A stretch of DNA of 64,000 bases. It comes from Polydactylus sextarius. Its lineage: Eukaryota; Chordata; Actinopteri; Polynemidae. Below, piece by piece: positions 51,761 to 63,160 of this stretch. Both the position numbers and the translations under genes were made by a program. The notes under the pieces were generated by a model. It was not told the DNA's origin and did not search any database. It was given only the letters and a program-made list of their open reading frames with translations. Numbering within the stretch: position 1 is the stretch's first letter; every line of letters begins with the position of its first letter. The DNA lies in contig CM028916.1 in assembly GCA_016801845.1 (NCBI GenBank), positions 14,070,014-14,134,013 of the forward strand, in the 5' to 3' direction.

Positions 51761-54568
51761 TGAAATCTTCATTGTTTCAGTGTGTACAGCTGTAAACCAC
51801 AGTGTGAAACCAATTCATCCTAATAGTCGTATATCTTATCAGCGTTGATAAAACGCTCTCCGTGGACCGCATTCGGTGACGGCCCGTCGCTGTTTCTGGC
51901 AGTTGATGGCGACTTCTTCACATCCCTGGTGAGGCCAAGGAAATGACATCATGTCCCTGTAGGGGTTGAAAGCGCGGCCCTGACAAGACTGTCATGACAA
52001 AAGACTTCCTTGGGAACATCAGGATACATGAAGTACAGGAGGAGGGAGAAAAAAAAAGTATCTGCAGGCTGTGTTTTCTTAGTTGCTGTAGTTCATGTTC
52101 TCCACTTCTTGCCCATCAACCATTCTCTGATGTTTGAATTTCCCCTTTCACATGTGTGTCTTTTTTTTTCTTCTCTTTTTTCTTTTTTTTTTACCCTGAA
52201 TGTAGGGCATGGGGGCGGGGCAGAAAGTTCTCCAAATTAGTAGTTATTCAAAGAGTGGAAGACAAATCATTGTGTTGGCAAGAACCAGCTGAACACAAAC
52301 CACATCTCTATTTCACTTGTAGGTTTTCAGCTTACACTTGGACTTGCGCATTAGTTTTGTTCCACTCTCACTTGATATGTATGTATGCGCTCTTTATCTC
52401 TCTCTTCTCGGCGTTGACAATTGAAAATAAATTAACATTCCTGGGCTTTATTTTTGTCTTTTCTAAGCCTGTGGAGAAAACTTGGAGGCGAACCCCGGAG
52501 GTCAGGCCGTACTCACAGGCTGTCAATCCTTGCCGGTGACCCTACCGCCCCCTCCCTTTCCCCCATTCCATTCTTCTCCTCCTCTGCTCTCCCTCTCCCA
52601 TCTATTTAGTCCCACCCGTCTTACAAACTTCCAACCCCCCCCTCTCTCTCTTTCACTGGACTCCTCTCCAGCTTGAGTGAGGCAGACACAAGCTTTGTCA
52701 AAGGAGTCTCACATTCATTCAGGCGGCTGTTGCACTCAGCGTTGTATTTCATGTTAAGACATGTGGTCTGTCTCCTTCTATCCATTTGTTTTAATTATCT
52801 TTTAATTGCTTGCCGCCCTCTTTTAAATGCTTGCTTATTATTTCTATCAGGCTGATGTGAAAAATTTGCTGTGGACTGTGATTTTGTCCATTATCTTAAC
52901 TGATGATAGATCTCCCTCCTTGGGTTTCGACTGTGTGTGCATAGGAGACAAAAGAAAAACAGATGTCGTGAAAGTTTGTATATCATTTTTCATTTCGCTG
53001 GTGGGTTGTTTTTTTTTTTGCCTTGTTTCCAACAAGATATACTGTTAAAAGAAAGAGATAACCTTATAGAATGTATACACTTGCATTCAAGGCGCACCAC
53101 TTGGCTCAAGGCGCAGATGAAAATGAATAACTTAATTAGTCAGTGGTCTTTTGCTGTTTGAACTCACTAGATTCAGTGTAGGTGGTGACAGTTAGTCATA
53201 ACTGTGTACTTTTCTTTTCTTTTCTTTTCTTACACATCTGCCTCAATGGAACATGATGATCGTTATGTGAAAATCACTGGCCAAGTAACAAGTAACCTTG
53301 ATTCCCAAGCTCCGGTGGGTGTGTGGGTGGGGTGGGGGTATCAACTCGGTAATTCCTCAACGCAATCTCGGAGGGGTTAACGATGCCACATTACCTCCTC
53401 AAATCATTTTCTGCTTGAGAACATCTCAGCCCCCCCAACGCTCTGCGTCCCCTGATGTGAAATTACGATTCGACTGTCAGCACTTGTGTAAAGCATCTTA
53501 ATGTTAATCGCCTAATCCTTTTATCTCAAGTCCGAACCAATTCATTGCAGAAATCCCACCAAACAAAACAAGGTTTTTTTTTTTTGTTAAGGAAGAAGAG
53601 CATGGCTGTGTTGTCCACTAGCTTAGGGAGAAAAAGGAGACATGTTACGCAGCGGGGTGACGGCAGATCAGGAGAAAGAACCCTGTGGTGGTGAGGGCAA
53701 AACTTCATCCGTGAGGCCTGGCAGGCTCTCACTTCTGGTGTCTGGAGGGGCTCGAGTGGCTCAGAGGACCCAGCAGGCCAGTGGGGCCGGGGGGATGTCC
53801 CCCCAACAGTTTCCAATCTCCTCCTGTCAAGCACCATTATGGTTACCCCATGGCCCCAGGCCTCATATTTGGGCGTGATAAATGGCCGAGGAAGAAGTCA
53901 CATGTGTCTCTGGAGATTTGGTGCTCTGCCCAATATTGAACTGTGGCAGTCTTGTTAGAGGACTTGAGAGAATGAGCAGTCTCAGTAGATGCGGTGTGAC
54001 TTCCCATGGAGGAGAGCAAGTACCCTTCAGTTTGGTCTTATCTGATCTGGTTCAGTGCCACCGGCAGATAAACAACTGGAAGACAAATAAAACCGCAGTT
54101 CCTATAAAACCACCCAAGTTTAACTGATAAATTATAAGTTAGCTGTATGTGTGTTTCCTTGGCATGGGCAGTTCTGCACAACTGCTCAGCCAGGGTGACC
54201 TCAAATGAAAATAAATACTCTCCGTCTGCCGCGTCAGGCTAGGTGGAGATCTAGTGGGCTTTTATTCAACCGTTATGCCCCGACCAGACATTGGTCATGT
54301 ACACAACGAGTCCAATAGAGACTGAAATTATTACCCAGCATGGTAATGTGAAAGCTTCCCATGTTGTGTGGGTTTTTTGCATTGCCAAAAAAAATCCAAG
54401 CACATTAGTGAGGCCCCGAGAGTGATCGGAGCTGACTGCTCTGCTGCTCAAATTTAGGTTCATTATAAAATAATCAGGATGGCTGACGGGAGACTCTGGA
54501 GGAGCGGCACTCAGAAATGGGAAACATTCACTCTCTCTTCTGCATAGCGACGGCTACCAAGTGATTAA

Positions 54569-54666
54569 TCCTGTGTATAATGTGTATACATATGTGTGTG
54601 TTTGTGCATGTGTGTATGTGCATTGGGGAAATGCTGGATGGCAACCACAAGAGAATAAACAAGATA

Positions 54667-54711
<45 letters not shown>

Positions 54712-54864
54712 TGTGTTTGTATAGGTTGTAGGTGTTTGTGTGGATGCTTTCTCTGCATGTGTGTACACATTGGCATGAGAGTGCATGTCCTTGGCTACGT
54801 TTTTGTGCAGGCATGCATATAAGAGTTTATATGTGTATACGTGTGTGCGTGTGTAAATGTGTGT
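54569..54864. repeat. GT-rich degenerate repeat block with (GT)20 core
   Basis: About 300 bp of TG/TATG/TGCATG-type repeats with a pure GT core at 54,669-54,708. It gives rise to several overlapping spurious frames on both strands (His-Thr or Cys-Val repeats). Confidence 0.9.
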
Positions 54865-55446
54865 GTGCAGCATTTCACATATGACACAACACATCCCTCC
54901 TCCGTGTTTGACTTTGGTAAGCAGCTTATCTGTCTGTTGTGCTTGTCTGTCTTAGGCTCTAACCTTTTGCTGCTTTTGCAGACAAAGAACTGTTTTTTGC
55001 CATCCCCTTGATAAGGGAGGAGACAAAAAGTCGCTCACAAAGCAGTCGTGTCTCTAATGGCGTCCTGAACGTGTTGCCGGAGCGACGAGCTTTCTCCCGC
55101 AGGGACTGGGGAGTAAATGGGGAAGGTGGAACAGGGAAGAGTGGGAGAATGAGACTGTGTAAACATTCAGTTGTAACACGCCACGAGTGCTGAATAAGTG
55201 CCGAGCACCTGGCGCGCTATGTCTGCTCTGTTTGTCGGCGCACTCATAAACATTTGCGAACAAACTTTTAATAAGAAAAGTGCTGTTGTTGACTCAATTA
55301 AACAGCAGTCAGGAGTTTTTTTTTGTTTTTTTTCTTGTCATGATGTTGAGGTTTTAACAAAAAAAAAAAAAAAACAGGCAAAACAGCAAAGCCGCGTTTC
55401 TGTGATGATGCTAACGACGACCGTCCTTTTCCTCTCTTTCTTCCAG

Positions 55447-55659
55447 ATGAGAAGATGACTGATGATGCTGCTCTGAGAACTACTGATCGTTGATATCGCT
55501 CCAGCTTTACGCTCTGCCGCAGCAACACATTGAACGACTATTATTAGCCTTCAGGCTCCTGGATTGTTTGCACACAGCGCACGATGGCCTCTGCACTGTG
55601 GAGGTGTCCAGTGTTTCACTGCCTCTTGCTCCTTCTTGTTTGCTTTCACTTTTCACAAG
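55447..55659 (+). other. Exon 2: 3' part of 5' UTR plus signal-peptide coding start
   Basis: The exon follows a strong acceptor (long pyrimidine tract ending TTCCAG, AG at 55,445-55,446) and ends at CACAAG|GTAAGT (donor GT at 55,660-55,661). It is 213 bp: 137 nt of leader and 76 nt of coding sequence. The leader holds three short uORFs: 55,447-55,458 (3 codons), 55,455-55,493 (12 codons) and 55,462-55,476 (4 codons). An in-frame TAG at 55,545-55,547 shows the main frame cannot extend upstream within this exon, which supports the ATG at 55,584 as the start. Confidence 0.75.
55584..55659 (+). CDS. First coding segment (signal peptide) of an unidentified secreted or type I membrane protein; partial
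   Basis: ATG at 55,584 lies in good Kozak context (ACGATGG: A at -3, G at +4). It opens 25 codons and one base, so the intron is phase 1. The peptide starts MASALWRCPVFHC, continues with a hydrophobic core LLLLLVCFHF and ends S-Q before the split codon. This is a textbook signal peptide: a short n-region with one Arg, a leucine-rich h-region and a small/polar c-region, with cleavage probably close to the exon end. Phase-1 junctions directly after a signal peptide are common in genes built from Ig, CUB, EGF, sushi or receptor ectodomain modules, so a cell-surface receptor or adhesion protein is plausible, but that is inference. Signal peptides evolve fast and I do not recognise this one. The rest of the gene lies beyond the window. 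Confidence 0.7.
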
Positions 55660-56829
55660 GTAAGTTGCCATGGAGTTGCGTGATAGAAAGTAGTTTTAAT
55701 GTAATTTTGGTCAAGCTTTTAAGAAGCCACTTATTATTCAGCTTATGAATGTGTTGAATTTATTAGCACGCATTGTTGTTGCAACACCAAAGAAGTGAAG
55801 AGCTGTTATGATGTAGCAAGGTTGCCAACTTCTTCTTCAGTGGTTTTTTACCCTTGGAGTTTAGAAAAGGTATTTCAAACGTTTTTGTGCAGGACTCATT
55901 GAATATTCCTCGTAACCCATGGGCTCTTTGATTGACACATTTCTTCACTTCCAGAGAAACACTCAGTGTGTCAGTGTCCTTCCTCTGAAGGATCGTAATG
56001 CATCTTTGCTGCACAATGAGTCTTCATTAAGAGATTGTGTGAGTACACTTTGAAGCATTAGCACCAAAGAAAATAGAGTTTTTTAAAACTATTTCTTGGA
56101 TTTATTTATTTTTATCAGTGACTATACCTGAAACCGTCAAAAACTTGATCCAGCACCAGACTGCGGATCTGGAACTGAATGTGCCGATGCTTTTAATTGT
56201 CTTCCGTGACATCCCAGGGCTCTTCCCTCCCCTCATTTTTGATTAGTACATTTGGTTATAATTACACGTATTGTCACAAAACACTCTCGTCTGTTAAATG
56301 CCCATCAAAACCACTGATGCTGGTATGTCTGCCTAATGATGATCATTACATTTTTTTCCTCTTTTCATTTCCATTGTACTGGGGAAACAAAGTAACCCCA
56401 AATCACATGCTTGTGTGCCAAGAATTGATTACAGATAGATGTTGAAGCACATTGTTTTGGGAGGCTTCTTTTCATTTTGGATTTTGCCTTTTTTTTTTTT
56501 TTCTTCTGATTCTTCTTCTGCTGTTATAGATTTCTCTTCCAGTGTTATTTTGGATCTGGCTATAGGACAGAATTCTATGGAGCAAACTTTCCCACCATTC
56601 TTAAAACAGAATTTTTTCGGAAGATTAGCAATTTTAGATAATATAGACGAGAGCATTTAAAGAATAGCCCACTGATTTGACCTGGCTTAGAAACAGAGTT
56701 GAATAGTGTTGTTGAATTTCTTAAAGAGGAATACTGCTTTGGTATGCAGAAACTCCAGGTTTTGGGTTTCAGTTGATGTGAGGGCTCTCAAGCCTAAGAA
56801 TGCATATTTGCCCATCCATCAATAATGGA

Positions 56830-56833
56830 ATGT

Positions 56834-56902
<69 letters not shown>

Positions 56903-56924
56903 TGTGTGTGTGTGCATGTGTGTG
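56830..56924. repeat. (GT)n microsatellite, about 95 bp
   Basis: Nearly uninterrupted GT repeat with a few TA, TC and CA variants at the ends. Source of spurious Val-Cys and His-Thr frames. Confidence 0.97.
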
Positions 56925-57214
56925 GGTCAGTCTGAAAACAATATCTGGTTCTATCCACATGCCACTCACCTCCAGCCTGTCCAGCCCTGAGGGCCTTCAT
57001 CCCGGTGCTTATGATCTACGTTTCCATCAGAGTTTCCTGCAACGAAAGCTCCACTTGATAATTACCTTCTGTCCCTCACCAGGAGAGAGTATAATCAGGT
57101 TATCGTTTTCACCCAAAACATTCCTCACGCTTTGAAATGGTCATTGAAATACCTGAAAAGAAAGTGATTTTTCTCTCTCCTGGTATTGACTTTCCTGGCT
57201 GGTGGGAAGTCTGA

Positions 57215-57216
<2 letters not shown>

Positions 57217-57288
<72 letters not shown>
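57217..57288. repeat. (AT)n microsatellite abutting the Tc1 copy
   Basis: About 36 AT units ending exactly where the left inverted repeat of the Tc1 copy becomes recognisable (57,289). The outermost bases expected of the left arm are missing, as if overwritten by the expanded repeat. Confidence 0.95.
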
Positions 57289-57290
<2 letters not shown>

Positions 57291-57765
57291 CCAAAAATCC
57301 AGAAAAAATAAAAGTTATAAATTGATTTTCATGTCATTGAGTGAAATAAGTATTTGATCCCTTACAACCCAGCCAGAATTCTGGCTCCCACAGATTGTCT
57401 GTGCCCATAGGGAACACAGACACAATCAATTAAGCAATCACATGTACCATAAAATCTTGGATCAGAACCTCCTTCCCTCAGCCAGAACACTGAAGATGGG
57501 TCTTCCAGCATGACAATGACCCAAAACATACCAGAAAGGAGAGCAAAGAGGAGTGGGCTGAAATTCCTCCTGAGATGTGTGTAAACCTTGTGACCAACTA
57601 CAAGAAATTTCTTACGGCTGTGCTTGCCAACAAGGGTTTCTGCACAAAGAACTCAAGAAGTCATGTTTTGTTTGGGGATCAAATACTTAGTTCACTCAAT
57701 TATCTGCAAATCATTTTATGACTTTTATGTAAAGTGTTTTTTCTGGATTTTTGGTTGATATTCTG

Positions 57766-57769
<4 letters not shown>
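57289..57769 (+). mobile_element. Internally deleted Tc1/mariner transposon
   Basis: The left arm (57,289-57,362) begins AACCAAAAATCCAGAAAA and contains GAAATAAGTATTTGATCCC. The right arm (57,674-57,756, extending to about 57,769) is its inverted counterpart with GGGATCAAATACTTAG and CTGGATTTTTGGTT. These are the long terminal repeats of a well-known fish Tc1-like family. Inside, one frame reads RWVFQHDNDPKHTRK near 57,497-57,540, the motif with the second catalytic aspartate, and then EEWAEIPPEMCVNLV and TAVLANKGFCTK, the C-terminal end. The part with PDLNPIE and the catalytic glutamate is deleted between them, and the N-terminal half is missing too. About 480 bp against roughly 1.2-1.6 kb for a full element; non-functional. 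Confidence 0.9.

Positions 57770-57770
<1 letters not shown>

Positions 57771-57798
<28 letters not shown>
57771..57798. repeat. (GT)n microsatellite abutting the Tc1 copy
   Basis: About 14 GT units directly after the right end of the Tc1 copy. Confidence 0.95.
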
Positions 57799-59923
57799 CT
57801 ATTATACAGAGAATACAATATTTTCAATACAACATTTTTTGTTATTTCATTTTAAGGAAAATGTGAAAGGCAAATTATCACCTAAATCTGTATCTCGCCT
57901 CAGCTTTACAGAGATTTATAGCAAGTTTTATGTGATTGTTTAGCCCAGTGAAGTTCACTCTCACCTCTTTTGAAGTGTGGTTTTCAGCAGCAGCAGGCAG
58001 GTGTTATTAGCAAAAACAACTTCACAAAAAAACTACAAAATAAATAAATAAATAAATAAAAAAGGACACTATTTGCTCAGCGCCAAGCAGCCAACGAACA
58101 TAGTCAGAGTCATTGCAGGTGAACATAATGAAGCAGCAAAACAGACATACATTATCCTCAGAAGTTAGGAAAGACAAAAAGGCAGAGCTAAAAGGACACT
58201 ACTTATAATTTCCAGATGGCTAGAAACTTTCATAATCTTGCTCTATAACTGCTTAACGTGTAAATAAAGTCATTGTTGGCTGAGAGGTTCACTGTATAAA
58301 CTTAAAAAGGTTGATAAGTGGTCAGTGCTGATGCAGCTTCGTCCAAAAAGCAAAAAAATATTAAAGTATTTTGATTTTTAATAATCAGTTCTTTTCCATC
58401 ATGACATGAGCAGCTGCAGTTTGATTTCTCAACCAGGCACATGTAGTTTTCCTACAAAACAGCCGGGGGCAGGAAAGTTGGCCCTTACCTTACTGAGACG
58501 TTTGAGAAAGTCAGTCGCATTGTCAGCATCAGTGACAAATATACTGCATTTATTCTCGCTCTATTCCCTCTCGCTCTATTCATCACTAGCTTAACCGTAT
58601 TAATGAGAAGCAGCAGCGGTTTTTTGGTCTTGCGTTAGCGTCTTTGATTCGGCTGTTGGAGAGCGAGCACTAAACGGTGAGGTTGATATCATGAGATAGA
58701 ATTAAAAACAGTAATGTTGGATTACACGCACACAGGGTTTCCTGTGAATCCCACGTGTGTAGGAAGGCAATTTTTATTCACGCTCTAATGGCGGATTCCA
58801 CCAACAACAATAAAAAGTGCTATATAAAGATGTAATTAGTGGATTTAAATGTACGAGTGACTAATGCAGAAAAAGCTATAAGTAGAATAGTGAATAGTTT
58901 GTAAAAATGGGGTGTCATTCCAGGGATTATAACCTCAAATAATGGCAATATTTTAATCTTTTTTTTTTTTTTTTTAAATATTTTTAATTGGTATAATGCA
59001 CCAGTAGGAAAAAACACATTTCTAAAATCGCCACATATATATGCCTGCTTCCTTGTTCTCATTATTTGTACTCCAGGTCTGCTACAGTCTCTGTGCCATT
59101 ATATAACAGATCTATAAAATGATGCTCCTGCTTGCATAAACTAGGTCACGCAGGTATCGGGTTTGTTTTAGATGTCTCAGACCGCGCAGTCTGCAGATAT
59201 AAAAGAAGACAACCAGATTCAAAGGCAGCCGCCACAAAGGCGGGGCAAGTGCACAGGCACATACCTGCTGTGACTGAATGAGAGCTGTTATCTTAAGTCT
59301 TTAAAGTAAAGAAAGCCAGATTTAGGAGGGGGGATTATATCTTGCAGTCAGTGTCAACACTTTTAGTTGGCTCTTGTGTTAAAATGCCAAAAGGTAAGCA
59401 GGCACCTTGGCCTGCATATCGAAATATTACACAAAAGGAGAAAAATGTAAGAGATTAGGTGGGTTTGTGTTTGATATCTGTGTCATATCCACAGAGAAAG
59501 GGATCAGTGTAAAGAGCCAGTGTTTGTTTAGGTTCTAATAAAAATTCCCTCATATGCAGAGTGTGTGCATTAGAGTCATTAATGTGCAGACACAAGAATC
59601 ACAGATGAGGAAATGCAAAAAGCAGCAACAGATTCCTGAAAAGATTTCTCAAGTCTGTTTTTTTTCCTCCCGTTGGCTCTGAGTTCTCCTGCTGTTCTGG
59701 ACTCACACTGTACATTTCGATTCCCTCTAAGGGAGTCTTCTTTTCTTTTTTTATCTTGAAATAAGCCACGTCTAAACATACCAGTATGCTTGTGTTTCTC
59801 ACCAAAAGGTTGTTGAGGTTAACAACATTTATCTCAAGCAGTGCCATACATTGTGCTGATGGAAGACCCTCTTTCGTGCCACATTGGTATTTCTAGTCCA
59901 GGGGTTGACTGAATCTGAGGCGG

Positions 59924-59950
59924 GGTGGTGGTGGTGGTGGTGGTGGTGGG
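59924..59950. repeat. (GGT)n microsatellite
   Basis: Eight or so GGT/TGG units followed by a G-rich run; G-rich on the + strand. Confidence 0.9.
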
Positions 59951-61011
59951 GTGGGGGTGTTGTATTGTGCTCTAGCTCCTCTCTGGCCCCAAGCCATACA
60001 CATCCAGTCTGTTATCCATTGATATGCTTGGCTTGCTATTTTATAATTCATATTGAATGCTGTGGGTCCATGGCGGGGCGATCATGAATTATCAGCTAAA
60101 CCATGGGAGATTCACAGATGACTGGTCAATCTGTGTAGTGAGAACAAGCACAGAGGAAGAAGAAGAACAAAAAATAAAAAAATCTGATATATTAGCGTTG
60201 CATGAAAATTCAATCTAACTGGAATTATTTCCAGAAATAAAGCAGGGGTTCATCATCTGGATTGAATGGACTCTCCAACGGATTGGGAGCCATATGGAGA
60301 CTGATAAATCATCACATTTCTCTGGGTTTTTGATTTTTTTTTTTTCCTCCTTATTTACTAATACACTTTTGTCAGCATATTTTTTTTTTTTATCACAATC
60401 CCCCTGCAGTATGCAGACTTTTCAATTTCAGGTACAGTCCACTAGACATATTTCAGTATAGTGTTGCATAACAATATGCTTTTTTTAATAATAACTGAAG
60501 ACCTGGAAAGTTTTGAATTGTAAGAGAACATGAAATTGAAATGAGCTGGGGTCATCTGAATCTCCAGGATCAGTATTTCACTCAGAGGAAATGAAATACA
60601 ATATCACCCTTGATAGGGTCATCCTAGATTTATTGCAACAGCGATTTCCTGAGTGCGTTTTTGGTAAAGGCAAAAGCAGCAAGAAATGTTTCCATCCAAT
60701 ATGCGAATGTTAGAACGAACCACTTCTCCCTTCAGGGGAGAAACTTGTACTTTATTATGTGTTTGGATGTGATTGTAAAACAGTCCCTGTTATATAGCCA
60801 GCTGATGAACTATCAATTAATTTAATGAGCTTGGAGCTACAGTTTTCTGACAGTTTGATTTCATTTGTTAAGCATGTCCTAAATCTCACTTGCTCACAGC
60901 ATTTCAGAGCCATTCAATTCACACCCTTTATGGTAACAAGTTGTATAAACATTGGACCAGATGCCTACCTCACTCTTTCCTTTCTTAAATGCTGTCTGCG
61001 CTTGTTTTTTT

Positions 61012-61036
61012 TCTCTCTCTCTCTCTCTCTCTCTCT
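61012..61036. repeat. (CT)n microsatellite
   Basis: Uninterrupted CT repeat ending in CTTCAG. It mimics a splice acceptor but no exon follows. Confidence 0.95.
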
Positions 61037-62014
61037 TCAGGCAGACTAATTCAAATAATAGATGACTCCGACTAACAACCACAGAGTAGTTCGCCTCAGA
61101 GTCTAAACTTTTGGATTTGCTCGGTGTAACTCACAGCTTCACAGGAGGGTTCAGCTGTCATAACAAAGTAATGCATTTAATCTTGAGAGGAAGCAGGAGG
61201 GTTTCAAATAAAATCAAGTCTACTTTATAGAGAGATTTCTTTTTCTCTCTCTCTCTCTTTACTTTGTGTGTGTGGGGAGTGTACAACAATAAAAATAAGG
61301 TTTGGAAGAGAGACAAGAGTATTTACATTAGAGTTAACAAGAACCTGTTAGAGCTTTTTTGGTGTAGTTCAATGTTCACCCAGCACTTTTTAAATAGCTC
61401 GGAGGCATGTCAGAACTAATTTCACGGGAACAAAAAGAGCTAAACAAACATGCAAAAACAAAAAGTAGACATTTAACATTTAACACCAAAGGGACATTGC
61501 ATTAAGACAATCAAAGCAGATTGCTGCTCTGACTAAATACCTGTGAGGGTGATTTTTTTTTCTTTCTTCTTTTTAGCACATCCACTTCAACTATTTTTTT
61601 TTTCTGTATTTGCGACATATTTCAAGCATTAATTTGTTAACAACATGAGCGTGGTTTTGGGGAAAACATCACACGTGTTAAAAAAAAAAAAACAGCACAA
61701 AAAGACATGTGAATAAAAAGTCCCTTGCTGACAGAAAGGGAGAGAAACCAAACCAAACAAGCAAGCTACAATTACATATTTACACAGTGTGGAAAACAGT
61801 TCAGAAACGATGCGTTTTCTTCCTCGCTCCATATCAAAAAATGTCACAACAGCTCAGGTCGCACATTTTTGTCAGTGCTGGTTATAATTTACACCATAAA
61901 AAAAAATTCTGGCACTAAAACCAATGTTGACAGTAGAGCAAGGACGGCAATCAATAAAAGAAATTACAATGGATTCGGTAAATGTGCTTTTTGTGTGCTT
62001 GCTGTGTGACACCC

Positions 62015-62017
<3 letters not shown>

Positions 62018-62063
<46 letters not shown>
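62018..62063. repeat. (GT)n microsatellite
   Basis: About 23 GT units. Confidence 0.97.
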
Positions 62064-62066
<3 letters not shown>

Positions 62067-62329
62067 AATGTGTGCACAGATTTTCTGATGCATCTGTTTT
62101 TAAAGTCAGAGGAGGAGAAAGAAACAGACTGATGTGTAAATATAATACGTAACAGGTTTCCATTTTTCCACGTCGAGTCGTCTACCAATTGTTTCTTGTT
62201 CATTTCACTGGGTTTTACACGGCTAATGGTCATATATGATTCAAATCAGGGTAATGATGTGTGTGTCTCTCTCTCTTTTTTCTTCCTCTCTTCCTCTTTC
62301 CTCTCCCTCTCTTTCTCTCTGTCTGCAGG

Positions 62330-63160
62330 GCTAGCTCTCACTACAGGCCATGAATGCAGCTCTGTTGCATTCACTGTATTAGTAATCTCCTCAGGCTGAG
62401 AGCCTGTGCCATAGAGCATGACCACACATTTTTTTGTCTTGGAATTAAATGTCACCTCGGGGTGGGTCACCTGCAAACAAAAGGCCACCAGCTGATTTGC
62501 AGGTATAAACAGTCTAAGATAAGGAAGCCCTATCCTGCCGTGCAGGAAATTGAATAAGTACGCAGCGAGCAAAAAGTCGGAGAAACAGCAAAAGCACAAA
62601 GAACGTTTTTGTTTGTCTTACACTATTGGTATTGACCCCCTCTTGTAGCATATATCCCCACTGAGTGTGCTAGGTACAATGGCCTCATCGAAGATGAGGG
62701 CAGGAAACTGTCTGTCATCAAGATCTCCCCATCTGTCCATCTCTTATCAGCACTCCTGTTTTCAGCTTGCATTGACCGGAATGCTGGTGGAAGGGAATGG
62801 GGCAAGGTCATCACGCTCAAGTCAATCAAAGTGGTCAGTGTTCCAGAGATAGCAGCGGGTTGCTGCCAAGGAATGTGCCAGGATATTTTTTTTTTTGTTT
62901 TGTTTTATATACTTTCCTGGTAAATGTCCCAAACACTCCAAACAGAGCTGCATAGAAGACTGCAAACCGTTCCCCTGTCACAGCATACAGTGTACATGTG
63001 TAGTATCCGGGCAATGTCCTCATCCGACCTGGAGACTCTCTATAGACAGCTAAGCAAGGTGTTTTTGATGGAGAGACAGCCAAAAGGCGTCTATTGGCCA
63101 GTTCTTTTGGTAGCCTTGCAAGCCTTGGCTGCACTGCAGGACAAGGAAAACAGTGATTAA
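62330..63160. other. ORF-dense, less AT-rich segment of unknown nature
   Basis: Several moderately long open frames lie on both strands: minus 62,246-62,599, plus (no ATG) about 62,642-62,890, minus 62,835-63,134, plus 62,924-63,160. On the minus strand, 62,345-62,534 is open throughout with an acceptor-like TTTCCTGCACGGCAG ahead of it and a weak GTAGTGAG donor after it. I recognise no domain in any frame. It could be an old exon, a conserved non-coding element or a decayed repeat. Confidence 0.25.

Larger units (their letters stand above)
33507..55446 (+). other. Intron 1 (21.9 kb)
   Basis: Runs from the GTAAGT donor after exon 1 to the AG acceptor before exon 2; the branch-side sequence is a strong pyrimidine tract (CCGTCCTTTTCCTCTCTTTCTTCCAG). 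It contains no supported coding exon. Its content is unique AT-rich DNA plus microsatellites, a hAT-type MITE (41,594-42,053), a foldback element (49,384-49,778), a Tc1 relic (45,590-45,905) and fragments of one dispersed repeat family between 42.2 and 51.8 kb. A long first intron that follows a non-coding exon often holds regulatory elements; none can be named here. Confidence 0.55.

Noticed and set aside
54528..54894. Several overlapping His-Thr or Cys-Val rich frames (also 56,769-57,135 and 61,872-62,233)
   Set aside because: Translations of (GT)n/(CA)n repeats.
61037..61075. (CT)n ending in TTCAG as an exon 3 acceptor
   Set aside because: The phase-1 frame stops after about 12 codons and no donor precedes the stop. 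The tract is a microsatellite.
62328..62399. Acceptor-like CTGTCTGCAG followed by a frame open in phase 1 after exon 2
   Set aside because: It would add only 24 residues before TGA, with no usable donor before the stop and no domain; the pyrimidine tract is part of a CT-rich low-complexity run.
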